A stretch of DNA of 64,000 bases from JBKPNX01 sp046732855 (GTDB lineage Bacteria; Pseudomonadota; Alphaproteobacteria; Geminicoccales; Geminicoccaceae), in contig JBKPNX010000033.1 of NCBI GenBank assembly GCA_046732855.1, forward strand, positions 22,595 through 86,594, read 5' to 3'. A model generated the notes under the pieces. That model saw only the letters and a program-made list of their open reading frames with translations, ran no database searches and had not been told where the DNA came from. Position numbers and translations under genes: made by a program. Of the stretch, positions 26,084 through 33,689 are shown piece by piece (the first letter of the stretch is position 1; every line of letters begins with the position of its first letter).

Positions 26084-27874
26084 TCAGCCGGCCGCGGCCA
26101 CGTGGCGCGGCGCCGGCATTGCGGCCTCCGTCGCGTCATCGGCGGCGTCGGCCGTGCCCGTCCCGGTATCCGGCGCAGCCGCTTCCTCGGGCGCCCCTTC
26201 GGCGATCGCCTGACGGTCGAACCGCTTGAGGCGCGAGCGGTAGAGCTGGCCCGCCTCGTCCAGGATCGGGAAGGCGACCGCGCAGATATGCGAGTGAATC
26301 CGCTTGAGGTCGCGCAGCACATCGAGATGCAGCGCGCTCGAATCGATGCTTTCACGCCGGCCGGCGCGCAACCGCGCCAGATGGTTCTCGGCCGCCTGGC
26401 GCTCGGCCTCGCGCACCGCGACCTTCTCGTCGATCAGCTTGCGCGCGATGCCGACGTCGCGCGACATGAACACGCCGAGCGCCATCTGCAGATTGGCCAG
26501 CACCCGGCCGTGCAGCGCCTGGATCTCGCTCCAGCCCTCGTGCGAAAAGCGCAGCTGCCGGCGGATCTTCTTCTCGGCCAGCTCGAGCAGGCTCTTGTCG
26601 ACGATGTCGCCGATGTGCTCGAGATTGGTCGTGAACGAGAGGACCTCCGCAGCGTGGCGGCTCTCGTGGGCGGACAGCGGCTCGCGGCTGACGTCGGTGA
26701 CGAACAGCTTGATGGCCTCGTGCAGCTTGTCGACGCGGTCGTCCATGGCGGCGACTGAGCGGAGCTTTTCCGGATCGCCGCGCCGCAGGACCTCGAACGA
26801 TTCCCGCAGCATCGTCTCGATCAGGTCGCCCATGCGCAGAGCCTCGCGCGCGGCATGCGCCAAGGCCAGGCTCGGGGTGTCGAGGGTGCTGCGATCGAGA
26901 TGGCGCGGCCGGCTGGGATCCAGCTCGACCGGCCGGTCCGGCAGCATCCGGGCAAGCAGGCGCGCCATCGGGCGGGTCAGCAGAATGAAGGTCGCGGCCA
27001 GCGCCAGGTTGAAGCCGGTATGAAAGTTGACCACCACGCGCGCCGGATCGGGGTTCAGCTCGATGAGCGGCGGCACCGCCAGTCCGATCAGCGGCAGCAG
27101 GGCGACGCAGCCGGTCAGCTTGAACAGGAAATTGCCGACCGCCACGCGACGCGCCGCCGGCGCGTCGGCGAGCGTCGCGGTGACCGCGGGGATCGCGCCG
27201 CCCAAATTCGCGCCGAGCACCAGGGTGCAGGCAACCGGCAACGTGAGCACGCCCGCGCTCGCCAGCGACACGATTAACAGCACGATCGCCAAGCTCGAAT
27301 GGGCGAGCCAGGTCAGCAGCGCCGCCACGAGCACCGCGATCAGCGCTTCGTCGGTCAGCGCGGCGAACAGCTGCTGCACGATCTGGGCGTCGCGGATCGG
27401 CGCGGAGGCGGCGAGCAGCAGGCGCAACGCCAGCAGCATCAGGCCAAGGCCGAGCGCCACGCGACCGAGCTCGCGATACGGCGAGGCGTCGGCGGCGAGA
27501 TAGGTCACGACGCCGACGAGGATCATGACCGGCGCGAGCCACTGCAGGTCGAGCGACAGCAGCTGGGCGACGAGCGTGGTGCCGACGTCGGCGCCGAGCA
27601 TCACCGCGAGCGCGGGCGCGGTCTCGACCAGGCCGCGTCCGGCGAACGATGCCACCACGAAGGCGGTCGCGGTGCTGCTCTGCAGGACGCCGGTGACGCC
27701 GATGCCGGCGAGCAGCGCGGCGAAGCGGTTGCTCAGCGAGACGCGCAGGAGGTGGCGCAGCTCGGCGCCGAACGCGCGCTGCACGCCCGTGCGCACCATG
27801 CGCATGCCCCACAGCAGCAGCGCCACCGCGCCGAGCAGCTCGATCAGAATGTCGTGCGCCGTAGGATCATGCAT
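26084..27874 (-). CDS. Na/Pi cotransporter family protein with PhoU-like tail
   Basis: A 596-residue inner-membrane protein of the Na+/phosphate cotransporter (NptA, SLC34-like) family. The membrane part (about residues 1-320) has the two inverted repeats with QSSTATAFVVASF (first QSS motif) and the second-repeat counterpart HSSLAIVLLIVS, where Gln is replaced by His. The cytoplasmic C-terminal part (about 335-560) is helical and PhoU-like, containing TNLEHIGDIVDKSLLEL. Such proteins export or import phosphate; direction cannot be told. The gene is convergent with the macrodomain gene and has no pho-box that I could identify. Confidence 0.88.
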   Translation of the reverse strand: MHDPTAHDILIELLGAVALLLWGMRMVRTGVQRAFGAELRHLLRVSLSNRFAALLAGIGVTGVLQSSTATAFVVASFAGRGLVETAPALAVMLGADVGTTLVAQLLSLDLQWLAPVMILVGVVTYLAADASPYRELGRVALGLGLMLLALRLLLAASAPIRDAQIVQQLFAALTDEALIAVLVAALLTWLAHSSLAIVLLIVSLASAGVLTLPVACTLVLGANLGGAIPAVTATLADAPAARRVAVGNFLFKLTGCVALLPLIGLAVPPLIELNPDPARVVVNFHTGFNLALAATFILLTRPMARLLARMLPDRPVELDPSRPRHLDRSTLDTPSLALAHAAREALRMGDLIETMLRESFEVLRRGDPEKLRSVAAMDDRVDKLHEAIKLFVTDVSREPLSAHESRHAAEVLSFTTNLEHIGDIVDKSLLELAEKKIRRQLRFSHEGWSEIQALHGRVLANLQMALGVFMSRDVGIARKLIDEKVAVREAERQAAENHLARLRAGRRESIDSSALHLDVLRDLKRIHSHICAVAFPILDEAGQLYRSRLKRFDRQAIAEGAPEEAAAPDTGTGTADAADDATEAAMPAPRHVAAAG

Positions 27875-27895
27875 CTCATCATTCGCTGCGCCGCG

Positions 27896-27933
27896 CCGGC
27901 AATCGCCGATCTAACCGGCAATCGCCGATCTAA
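27896..27933. repeat. Perfect 19-bp tandem repeat
   Basis: CCGGCAATCGCCGATCTAA occurs twice in direct succession (27896-27914 and 27915-27933), just upstream of the Na/Pi cotransporter gene start. It could lie in its promoter region. The rest of the 27875-28198 gap holds nothing recognisable. Confidence 0.85.
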
Positions 27934-28198
27934 ACTGACGCCGGCGCGCATCAGAAAGCAGGTAGTCCCGACCGCGGCCCATCGCCAGCGGGGAACGTAG
28001 ATCAGTTATCGTTTAAGGATTCTTTGCTTGGCGCTTGTGACCTTTTTGGCCCACCACCACGGCTGCGCGCGAAGTTCCGATTCAGGCCGTGCTCCGCGAC
28101 CGCGTCGGCAGGTCGAGCTGCCCACGACGCGCGGCTCGAGCGGGCGCGGACGCAGGGCGGCGGGAAGCCGCGACATGCAGGGCCTCATCCGCTAGCAG

Positions 28199-29548
28199 CT
28201 ATTTGCTCAGGATCTGCTTGATCCGGGCGATCGCCTCGTCGACCGCCTGCTCGGGGGTGATCCCCTCCGCGACGACACGGTGGACGGCCTTGGGCCAGAC
28301 GAGCTCCCGATTGGGCAGGGTATATCGCCAGTCATACGCTGCCACCGCCAACATCTGGCCACGAGGGTTGGTCAGAAACTGCATCGCTGTGGGCATGCGG
28401 TGCGGGTCGCTGGGGTCCAGCCAGAACGGCGCATCGAGCAGCTTCGGCATGGATGGCAGGTAGCGGTCCTGGGAGAAGTCGAGATAGTGCGCCAGCCAGC
28501 CGTCCTCCACGAGGAAGCGGACGAACTCTTTGACCAGGGGTACATGACCGCCGGCCTTGAAGGTTGTGGCAGAATAGAAGCCGACCACGATGGCTAGCGG
28601 TTGGCCGTCCGCGCCATCCGGCCATGCGATCGTAGCGGCGTTCTTGTAGTAGTCCTCCGGGCGCTCGGTCCTGAGCGCGTTCATGATCGAAAGCGTCTGG
28701 TTCGCTGTCATCACGATGGTCTGGGCGAGGAACGCCTGGTTGTTGCCCCGGCCATCCCATCCGACCGCGCCGGGCGGTGTGCAGCCCTTGCGATAGATCG
28801 CAGTGTAGCTGTCCATAGCTTTGATCAGCCTGTGCCGGATCTCGGGGTCGTCGATGACGAGTTTGCCGTCGCGGGTCACGTAGTTGGCCTGATAGGCTTC
28901 CCTGAACTGCTGGAAGTGGTTTTCCGTGTCCACCCCCTCGGCCGACATGGACAGACCAGTGCCCCAGATGTCGTCGCGGCCCGTCGCCTGGCGCACCGCG
29001 GGCTGCACCCGATCGCACCAGAATGACCAGAACCCCTCCCACTGCTTGGGAACTTCGGCCAAGGTAAAGCCGGCCTGCTCGAGGAGATTGCGCCAGACGT
29101 GCACGGTGTGGGTCGAGAACGCCATCGGTAGCGCACGGAGGGCTCGTCGACCGGTGGTCGCGTCGAGCAGGGTGGCGTAGCGGAGCGCGTCCGAGTCGAA
29201 CAAGTTTCCGAACGGTCCGATCACATCAGAGAGGTCGACGAGGCGGCCCTCTTCGGCCCATTGCCCGTAATAGTAGTCGGTGTTCGAGCCGAACAGGAAA
29301 TCGGGTGGATGCCCGGCCGCAACCGCGGCCAACAACTTGGCCTCGATGTTATTCTCACCTTCTTGCGACGGCTGCTCGAGGTCGACCTCTTTACCGGTCT
29401 CCTGCTCGAAGGCGCTGATGGTCTCCCTGACCGCGGCGTCCTCTTCTGGGTTGACCCCTTTCTCCCACCACACCACGAGGTCGGCGGCCTGAGCGCCGAG
29501 CGGCATCATGACGAGCGTCGCGACGAGAACGTATGTTCCAATCCGCAT
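28199..29548 (-). CDS. Extracellular solute-binding protein (family 1), orphan
   Basis: A 449-residue periplasmic solute-binding protein of the sugar-binding family 1 type. The signal peptide is MRIGTYVLVATLVMMPLGAQ followed by AADLVVWW, with cleavage predicted after AQA. The first strand LVVWWEKGVNPEEDAAVRET, then LLAAVAAGHPPDFLFGSNTD and a C-terminal TPEQAVDEAIARIKQIL helix, are typical. Sugar or polyol is the likely ligand, but this is inference. No permease or ATPase gene lies beside it, so partners must be elsewhere. GGAGG seven bases before ATG 29548 supports this start over the adjacent GTG. A broken relative remains at 22243-22398. Confidence 0.87.
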   Translation of the reverse strand: MRIGTYVLVATLVMMPLGAQAADLVVWWEKGVNPEEDAAVRETISAFEQETGKEVDLEQPSQEGENNIEAKLLAAVAAGHPPDFLFGSNTDYYYGQWAEEGRLVDLSDVIGPFGNLFDSDALRYATLLDATTGRRALRALPMAFSTHTVHVWRNLLEQAGFTLAEVPKQWEGFWSFWCDRVQPAVRQATGRDDIWGTGLSMSAEGVDTENHFQQFREAYQANYVTRDGKLVIDDPEIRHRLIKAMDSYTAIYRKGCTPPGAVGWDGRGNNQAFLAQTIVMTANQTLSIMNALRTERPEDYYKNAATIAWPDGADGQPLAIVVGFYSATTFKAGGHVPLVKEFVRFLVEDGWLAHYLDFSQDRYLPSMPKLLDAPFWLDPSDPHRMPTAMQFLTNPRGQMLAVAAYDWRYTLPNRELVWPKAVHRVVAEGITPEQAVDEAIARIKQILSK

Positions 29549-29606
29549 CACGTCGCCTCCCGGGCAAATCTAAGGTTGACTATGCGCCCGCTCGGCGACA
29601 GCCGCA

Positions 29607-29962
29607 ACGGCGCTTCGCCTATCGCCTCGCGCGTCATCGCGAGACCGCGAAGCGGTCGTGGCGATCTAGACGAGACCCGCCTTTCCTGGATTGCTTCGCT
29701 CCCGATTGGTCGCTCGCAATGACGAGACCTCCACGAGTCTTTCTCTGCGACAGTGGCCGTCAAACTCTGCGACAGTGACCATCAGACTTTGCGATAGTCC
29801 CAATAAAGCACTTGCGCCACGCGTCGCTCCCCATCGGCAGGACGGCGCTTCGCCTGACCCCTCGCGCGTCATCGCGAGACCGCGCAGCGGTCGTGGCGAT
29901 CCATACGAGATAAAAGCGCTTGCGCCACTCGTCGCTCCACATCGACAGGACGGCGTTCCGCC
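29607..29962. repeat. Dispersed-type intergenic repeats
   Basis: Two 69-base near-identical copies lie at 29607-29675 and 29842-29910, sharing ACGGCGCTTCGCCT and CTCGCGCGTCATCGCGAGAC, with internal inverted repeats around GCGAGACCGCG-AGCGGTCGTGGC. A second pair of about 49 bases (29805-29853 and 29913-29962) shares CTTGCGCCAC and GTCGCTCC. TTGCTTCGCTCCCGATTGGTCGCTCGCAATGACG at 29691-29724 is of the kind that recurs between genes in many proteobacteria. No gene is evident in this 420-base gap. Confidence 0.75.
29744..29809. repeat. Three 22-bp direct repeats
   Basis: Units at 29744-29765, 29766-29787 and 29788-29809 begin TCTGCGACAGTG, TCTGCGACAGTG and TTTGCGATAGTC. The first two differ at three positions; the third is more diverged. 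Iterated repeats like this occur at the ends of IS21-family elements and as protein-binding iterons; no transposase or replication gene is nearby, so the origin is open. Confidence 0.6.
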
Positions 29963-29971
29963 CTGGCTGCT

Positions 29972-31303
29972 TCAGACGCACTCGCGGAGCGCCTGATCGA
30001 GGATCGAGAGGCCGGCGTCGATCTCGGCCTCGGTTGCGGTCAGCGGCGGCGCGATCCGCCACACGCTCGCCAGCCCGGGCAGCGAAACGATGTTCATCGA
30101 CAGGCCGAGCTCCAGGCAGCGCCGGGTGATCCGGCCGCCGAGCTCGGGATGCGGCGCGCGGCTCTGGCGGTCGCGCACCAGCTCGACGCCCCAGAGCAGG
30201 CCGCGGCCGCGCACGTCGCCGAGCACCTCGTAGCGCTGGTGCAGATCGCGCAGGCCGGCCTCGAGCCGCGCGCCCAGCGCGAGCGCGCGCTCGGCGAGGC
30301 GCTCGCGACTCAGCACCTCGAGCACCGCGAGCCCGACCGCCGCGGGCAACGGGTCCGACACGTGCGAGGTGACGTGCACGAAGCCGCGCTCGTAGCAGGT
30401 CTCCTCGATCGCGGCGCTGGTCACCGCGGCGGCGAGCGGGATACCGCCGCCGAGCGTCTTGGACACGGCGAGGAAGTCCGGCACGACGCCGTCCTGCTCG
30501 AACGCGAAGTTTGCGCCCACCCGGCCGAACGCGGTCTGCGCCTCATCGAGGATGAGGAGCATCCCGCGCGCTTCGCACAGCTCCTTCAGGCGCGGAAAGT
30601 AGCCCTGCGGCGGCACGATCACGCCGCCGGTCGAGAGGATCGGCTCGGCGATCGCGGCCGCAGGCTGGCCGGCCCGCTGGGCGTCGATCAGCTCGAAGCC
30701 GACCTCGAGGCACGACAGATCGCACGCGCCATCGCAATGGCGGATCGGGCAGCGATATGCATTGGGTGCCGGGATCGCCAAGCTGCCGGGGATGGCCGGG
30801 CCGTAGCCGCGCCGCCCGACCGAGTAGGTCGCCGCGCCGGCGCCCCCGGTCAGGCCGTGGAACGACGCCGTGAGGCCGACCACCTCGTGGCCGCCGCTGA
30901 CCAGCTTGGCCATGCGGATCGCGGCCTCGTTCGCCTCGCTGCCGGTATTGAGCAGGATCACCTTCTGCAGCTGCGGCGGCAGCAGGGCGGCCAGCTCGCG
31001 GCACAGCTCGACCACCTCGGGCGCCAGCACCCAGCTGAACAGATGAATCGCGCGGGTGCAGCTGCGTTCGATCGCGGCAACGACGTCCGGATGATTGTGG
31101 CCGAGCGTGGCGCACATCTGGCCGGAGGTGAAATCGAGAATGCGGCGGCCGCTGTCGTCGAAGAAGTACGAGCCCTCCGCGCGCTCGACGAAAAACGGCG
31201 GGAAATCGCCGATATAGCGGATCATGTGGCGCTCGACCGCGTCCTGCAGCCGGCGCCGGCGCTCCCGCCAATCCTCCGCGCCGCCCGCCGTCTCGTCGGC
31301 CAT
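29972..31303 (-). CDS. Class III aminotransferase, dialkylglycine decarboxylase-like
   Basis: A 443-residue PLP-dependent fold-type I enzyme that resembles 2,2-dialkylglycine decarboxylase along its whole length. Shared landmarks are SGQMCATLGHNHP (with the Gln that contacts the carboxylate side), EPILSTGGV, ILDEAQTAFGRVG, the PLP lysine in VSKTLGGGIPL and RIAPPLT with the substrate Arg. The decarboxylase tryptophan (SWHGMTG in the known enzyme) is Phe here (ASFHGLTG). It may therefore be a plain omega-aminotransferase or act on a different amino acid. ATG 31303 follows GGAGGAG. It lies directly before, in opposite sense to nothing, a minus-strand dehalogenase gene 45 bases upstream. Confidence 0.82.
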   Translation of the reverse strand: MADETAGGAEDWRERRRRLQDAVERHMIRYIGDFPPFFVERAEGSYFFDDSGRRILDFTSGQMCATLGHNHPDVVAAIERSCTRAIHLFSWVLAPEVVELCRELAALLPPQLQKVILLNTGSEANEAAIRMAKLVSGGHEVVGLTASFHGLTGGAGAATYSVGRRGYGPAIPGSLAIPAPNAYRCPIRHCDGACDLSCLEVGFELIDAQRAGQPAAAIAEPILSTGGVIVPPQGYFPRLKELCEARGMLLILDEAQTAFGRVGANFAFEQDGVVPDFLAVSKTLGGGIPLAAAVTSAAIEETCYERGFVHVTSHVSDPLPAAVGLAVLEVLSRERLAERALALGARLEAGLRDLHQRYEVLGDVRGRGLLWGVELVRDRQSRAPHPELGGRITRRCLELGLSMNIVSLPGLASVWRIAPPLTATEAEIDAGLSILDQALRECV

Positions 31304-31348
31304 CGGCGTCGTCTCCTCCCGTGTGGGCATCTGGTGCCGACGGGCCCG

Positions 31349-32062
31349 TCAGCAGCCCAGCCGATCGGCGAGATCGCGAAAGTCGGAGGCGACCACGTCG
31401 AACGGGTGCTCGGCGCGCCGGTCCTTGGTCTGGCCCGGGCCATGCTCGGTCGGCCGGGCGACGAAGGCGGTGCGGAACCCGAGCGCGCGCGCCGCCTCGA
31501 GGTCCGCGTTGTGGGCGGCGACCATCATGCACCGATCGGGCTCGAGGCCGAGCAGATCCGCGGTGCAAAGATAGGCGGCGGGCAGCGGCTTGTAGGCGCG
31601 GGCGACCTCGGCGCCGAGGATTGCGTCCCAGGGCAGCCCGGCGCGCTTGGCCATGTTGACCAGCAGCGCGACATTGCCGTTGGACAGGGTGGCAAGGATG
31701 AAGCGCCGTTTCAGCCTGGTCAGGCCTTCGACCGCATCCGGCCATGGCTCAAGCCGATGCCAGGCGCGGTTCAGATGCTCGATATCGTGGTCCTCCAGTC
31801 CGGCGAGGCCGAACTCATCGAGCACGACCCGCAGGTTGTCGCGGTGCAGGTCGTCGAGCCGGACCCACGGGCGGCGGCCGAGGCGCACCTCCTCCATCGC
31901 CGGCTGGTAGAGCGCCCGCCAGCGCTCGGCGACCGCCTCCCAGTCGCGCTCGACGTCGCGCGGAGCAAAGAAGCCGCGCAGCTCGCGCGCGATGCTGCTG
32001 CGCCAGTCGACCACCGTGCCGAACACGTCGAACGTGAGCGCACCGGTCTCATCGAGGTCCAT
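31349..32062 (-). CDS. L-2-haloacid dehalogenase-like HAD hydrolase (type II)
   Basis: A 237-residue HAD-superfamily protein of the haloacid dehalogenase type II family. The nucleophile Asp is in LTFDVFGTVVDWR. The second motif is LATLSNGN, the lysine is in RAYKPLPAAY, and the AAHNADLEAARALGF segment is diagnostic for type II dehalogenases rather than generic phosphatases. Substrates would be 2-haloalkanoic acids, though many homologues act on unknown metabolites. It is followed, 45 bases downstream, by the aminotransferase gene, so the two may be co-transcribed. trpE lies upstream in the same direction, 117 bases away. Confidence 0.86.
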   Translation of the reverse strand: MDLDETGALTFDVFGTVVDWRSSIARELRGFFAPRDVERDWEAVAERWRALYQPAMEEVRLGRRPWVRLDDLHRDNLRVVLDEFGLAGLEDHDIEHLNRAWHRLEPWPDAVEGLTRLKRRFILATLSNGNVALLVNMAKRAGLPWDAILGAEVARAYKPLPAAYLCTADLLGLEPDRCMMVAAHNADLEAARALGFRTAFVARPTEHGPGQTKDRRAEHPFDVVASDFRDLADRLGC

Positions 32063-32179
32063 GACTACTCCGCTTCACAGCGCGTATGCGGCACCTTCGA
32101 GACGCAGCAGATCAGCGAGGGCACGGACCGCGAGGTATCAAGCGCCGATCCGCGGCCGGCATAGCCCGAGCCGTGCGGC

Positions 32180-33685
32180 TCACTGCGCCGCGCGGGCAAA
32201 TCTGACCGCCTCCTCGGCGGCGCGGATCAGGGCCCGGGCCTTGTTGCAGCTCTCCTGATACTCCGCCTCGGGATCGCTGTCCGCGACCACGCCGCCGCCG
32301 GCCTGCACAAACATCTGCCCGTCCCTGAGCAGCGCCGTGCGCAGCGCGATGCAGGTGTCCATGTTGCCGTCGGCGCCGAAATAGCCGACCGCCCCGGCGT
32401 AGAAACTGCGCCGCTCCGGCTCGAGCTCGTCGATGATCTCCATGGCGCGCACCTTCGGCGCGCCGCTCACGGTCCCCGCGGGGAAACCGGCGATCAGGGC
32501 ATCGAGCGCGCCTTTGTCCGGGCAAATCCGACCCTCGACGTTGGACACCATGTGCATGACGTGGCTGTAAAACTCGACCGCCATCTTTTCGGTCACCTGC
32601 ACGGTGCCGATCTCGGCGACCCGACCGACGTCGTTGCGCCCGAGGTCCAGCAGCATCAGATGCTCGGCCAGCTCCTTGGGATCGGACAGCATGTCCTTCG
32701 CGAGCTCGCTGTCCTCGATGCGCGTGGCGCCGCGCCGACGCGTGCCGGCGATCGGCCGCACCACCACGGTGCCATCGCGCAGCCGGACCAGAATCTCGGG
32801 GCTGGAGCCGACCAGAGCGAAGCCGTCGAAGTCGAGGAAGAACAGGAACGGCGACGGGTTAAGCCGACGCAGCGCCCGGTACAGGGCAAACGGCGGCAGG
32901 TTGAAGGGCAGGGCGAAGCGTTGCGACGGCACGACCTGGAAGATGTCGCCCGCGCGAATATACGCCTTGGCCGCCTCGACCATCTCGTGATAGCGGGCCC
33001 GCGTCACGTTCGAGGTCGGCTCCGGCAGCATCCCGGCGCCATGCCAGTCGCTGCGGTGAGGCAGGCCGCGGTCGAAGTCGGCGACCACGTCGGCCAAGCG
33101 CTCGCGGGCGAGATCGTACGCGGCGCGCGCTCCTAGATCCGTCGAGGGCCATACCGGCGTGACAATCACCACCCGATCCTCGATGTTGTCGAAGATCGCC
33201 ATCACGGTAGGGCGCATGAGCACGGCGTCCGGAATGCCGAGCGGATCCGGGTTGGCGTCCGGCAGGCGCTCCATCAGGCGCACCATGTCGTAGCCCAGGT
33301 AGCCAAACAGCCCGGCGGCCATGGGCGGCAGACCTTCGGGCAAAACGATGCGCGTCTGCTCGATCAGGTCGCGCAGCTCGTCCAACGCCTGACCCGGACA
33401 GGGCTCGAACGCCTCGAGATCCTGCCGGGCGTGCCGATTGATCTCGGCCCGCGCGCCGAAACAGCGCCAGATCAGGTCCGGTTTCAGGCCGATCCCGGAG
33501 TAGCGCCCGCGCACGGCGCCGCCCTCGACCGATTCGAGCAGACAGCTGTACGGGCGTCCCTCGGCGAGCTTGAGCATGGCCGAGACCGGAGTTTCCAGGT
33601 CGGCGACCAGCGAGGTCCATACCACCTGGGGCTGGCCGGCTTGGTATGCTGCGCTGAACTCCGCGAGATCGGGTTGCGCCGTCAT
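32180..33685 (-). CDS. trpE: Anthranilate synthase component I
   Basis: A 501-residue TrpE that converts chorismate and ammonia to anthranilate, the first step of tryptophan synthesis. The chorismate-binding domain carries RAGDIFQVVPSQRF, PSPFLFFLDF, PIAGTRRRG, DLGRNDVGRVA and FPAGTVSGAPKVRAMEII. The N-terminal LLESVEGG element is part of the feedback site where tryptophan binds, so inhibition by tryptophan is expected. Start ATG 33685 lies four bases after the ppiD stop, so the pair is an operon. The usual downstream trpG-trpD-trpC genes are missing here; a dehalogenase follows instead. Confidence 0.94.
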   Translation of the reverse strand: MTAQPDLAEFSAAYQAGQPQVVWTSLVADLETPVSAMLKLAEGRPYSCLLESVEGGAVRGRYSGIGLKPDLIWRCFGARAEINRHARQDLEAFEPCPGQALDELRDLIEQTRIVLPEGLPPMAAGLFGYLGYDMVRLMERLPDANPDPLGIPDAVLMRPTVMAIFDNIEDRVVIVTPVWPSTDLGARAAYDLARERLADVVADFDRGLPHRSDWHGAGMLPEPTSNVTRARYHEMVEAAKAYIRAGDIFQVVPSQRFALPFNLPPFALYRALRRLNPSPFLFFLDFDGFALVGSSPEILVRLRDGTVVVRPIAGTRRRGATRIEDSELAKDMLSDPKELAEHLMLLDLGRNDVGRVAEIGTVQVTEKMAVEFYSHVMHMVSNVEGRICPDKGALDALIAGFPAGTVSGAPKVRAMEIIDELEPERRSFYAGAVGYFGADGNMDTCIALRTALLRDGQMFVQAGGGVVADSDPEAEYQESCNKARALIRAAEEAVRFARAAQ

Positions 33686-33689
33686 CGGC

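Noticed and set aside
30149..32164. 671-codon plus-strand frame over the aminotransferase and dehalogenase genes
   Set aside because: Antisense shadow spanning two real genes; no domain recognised.
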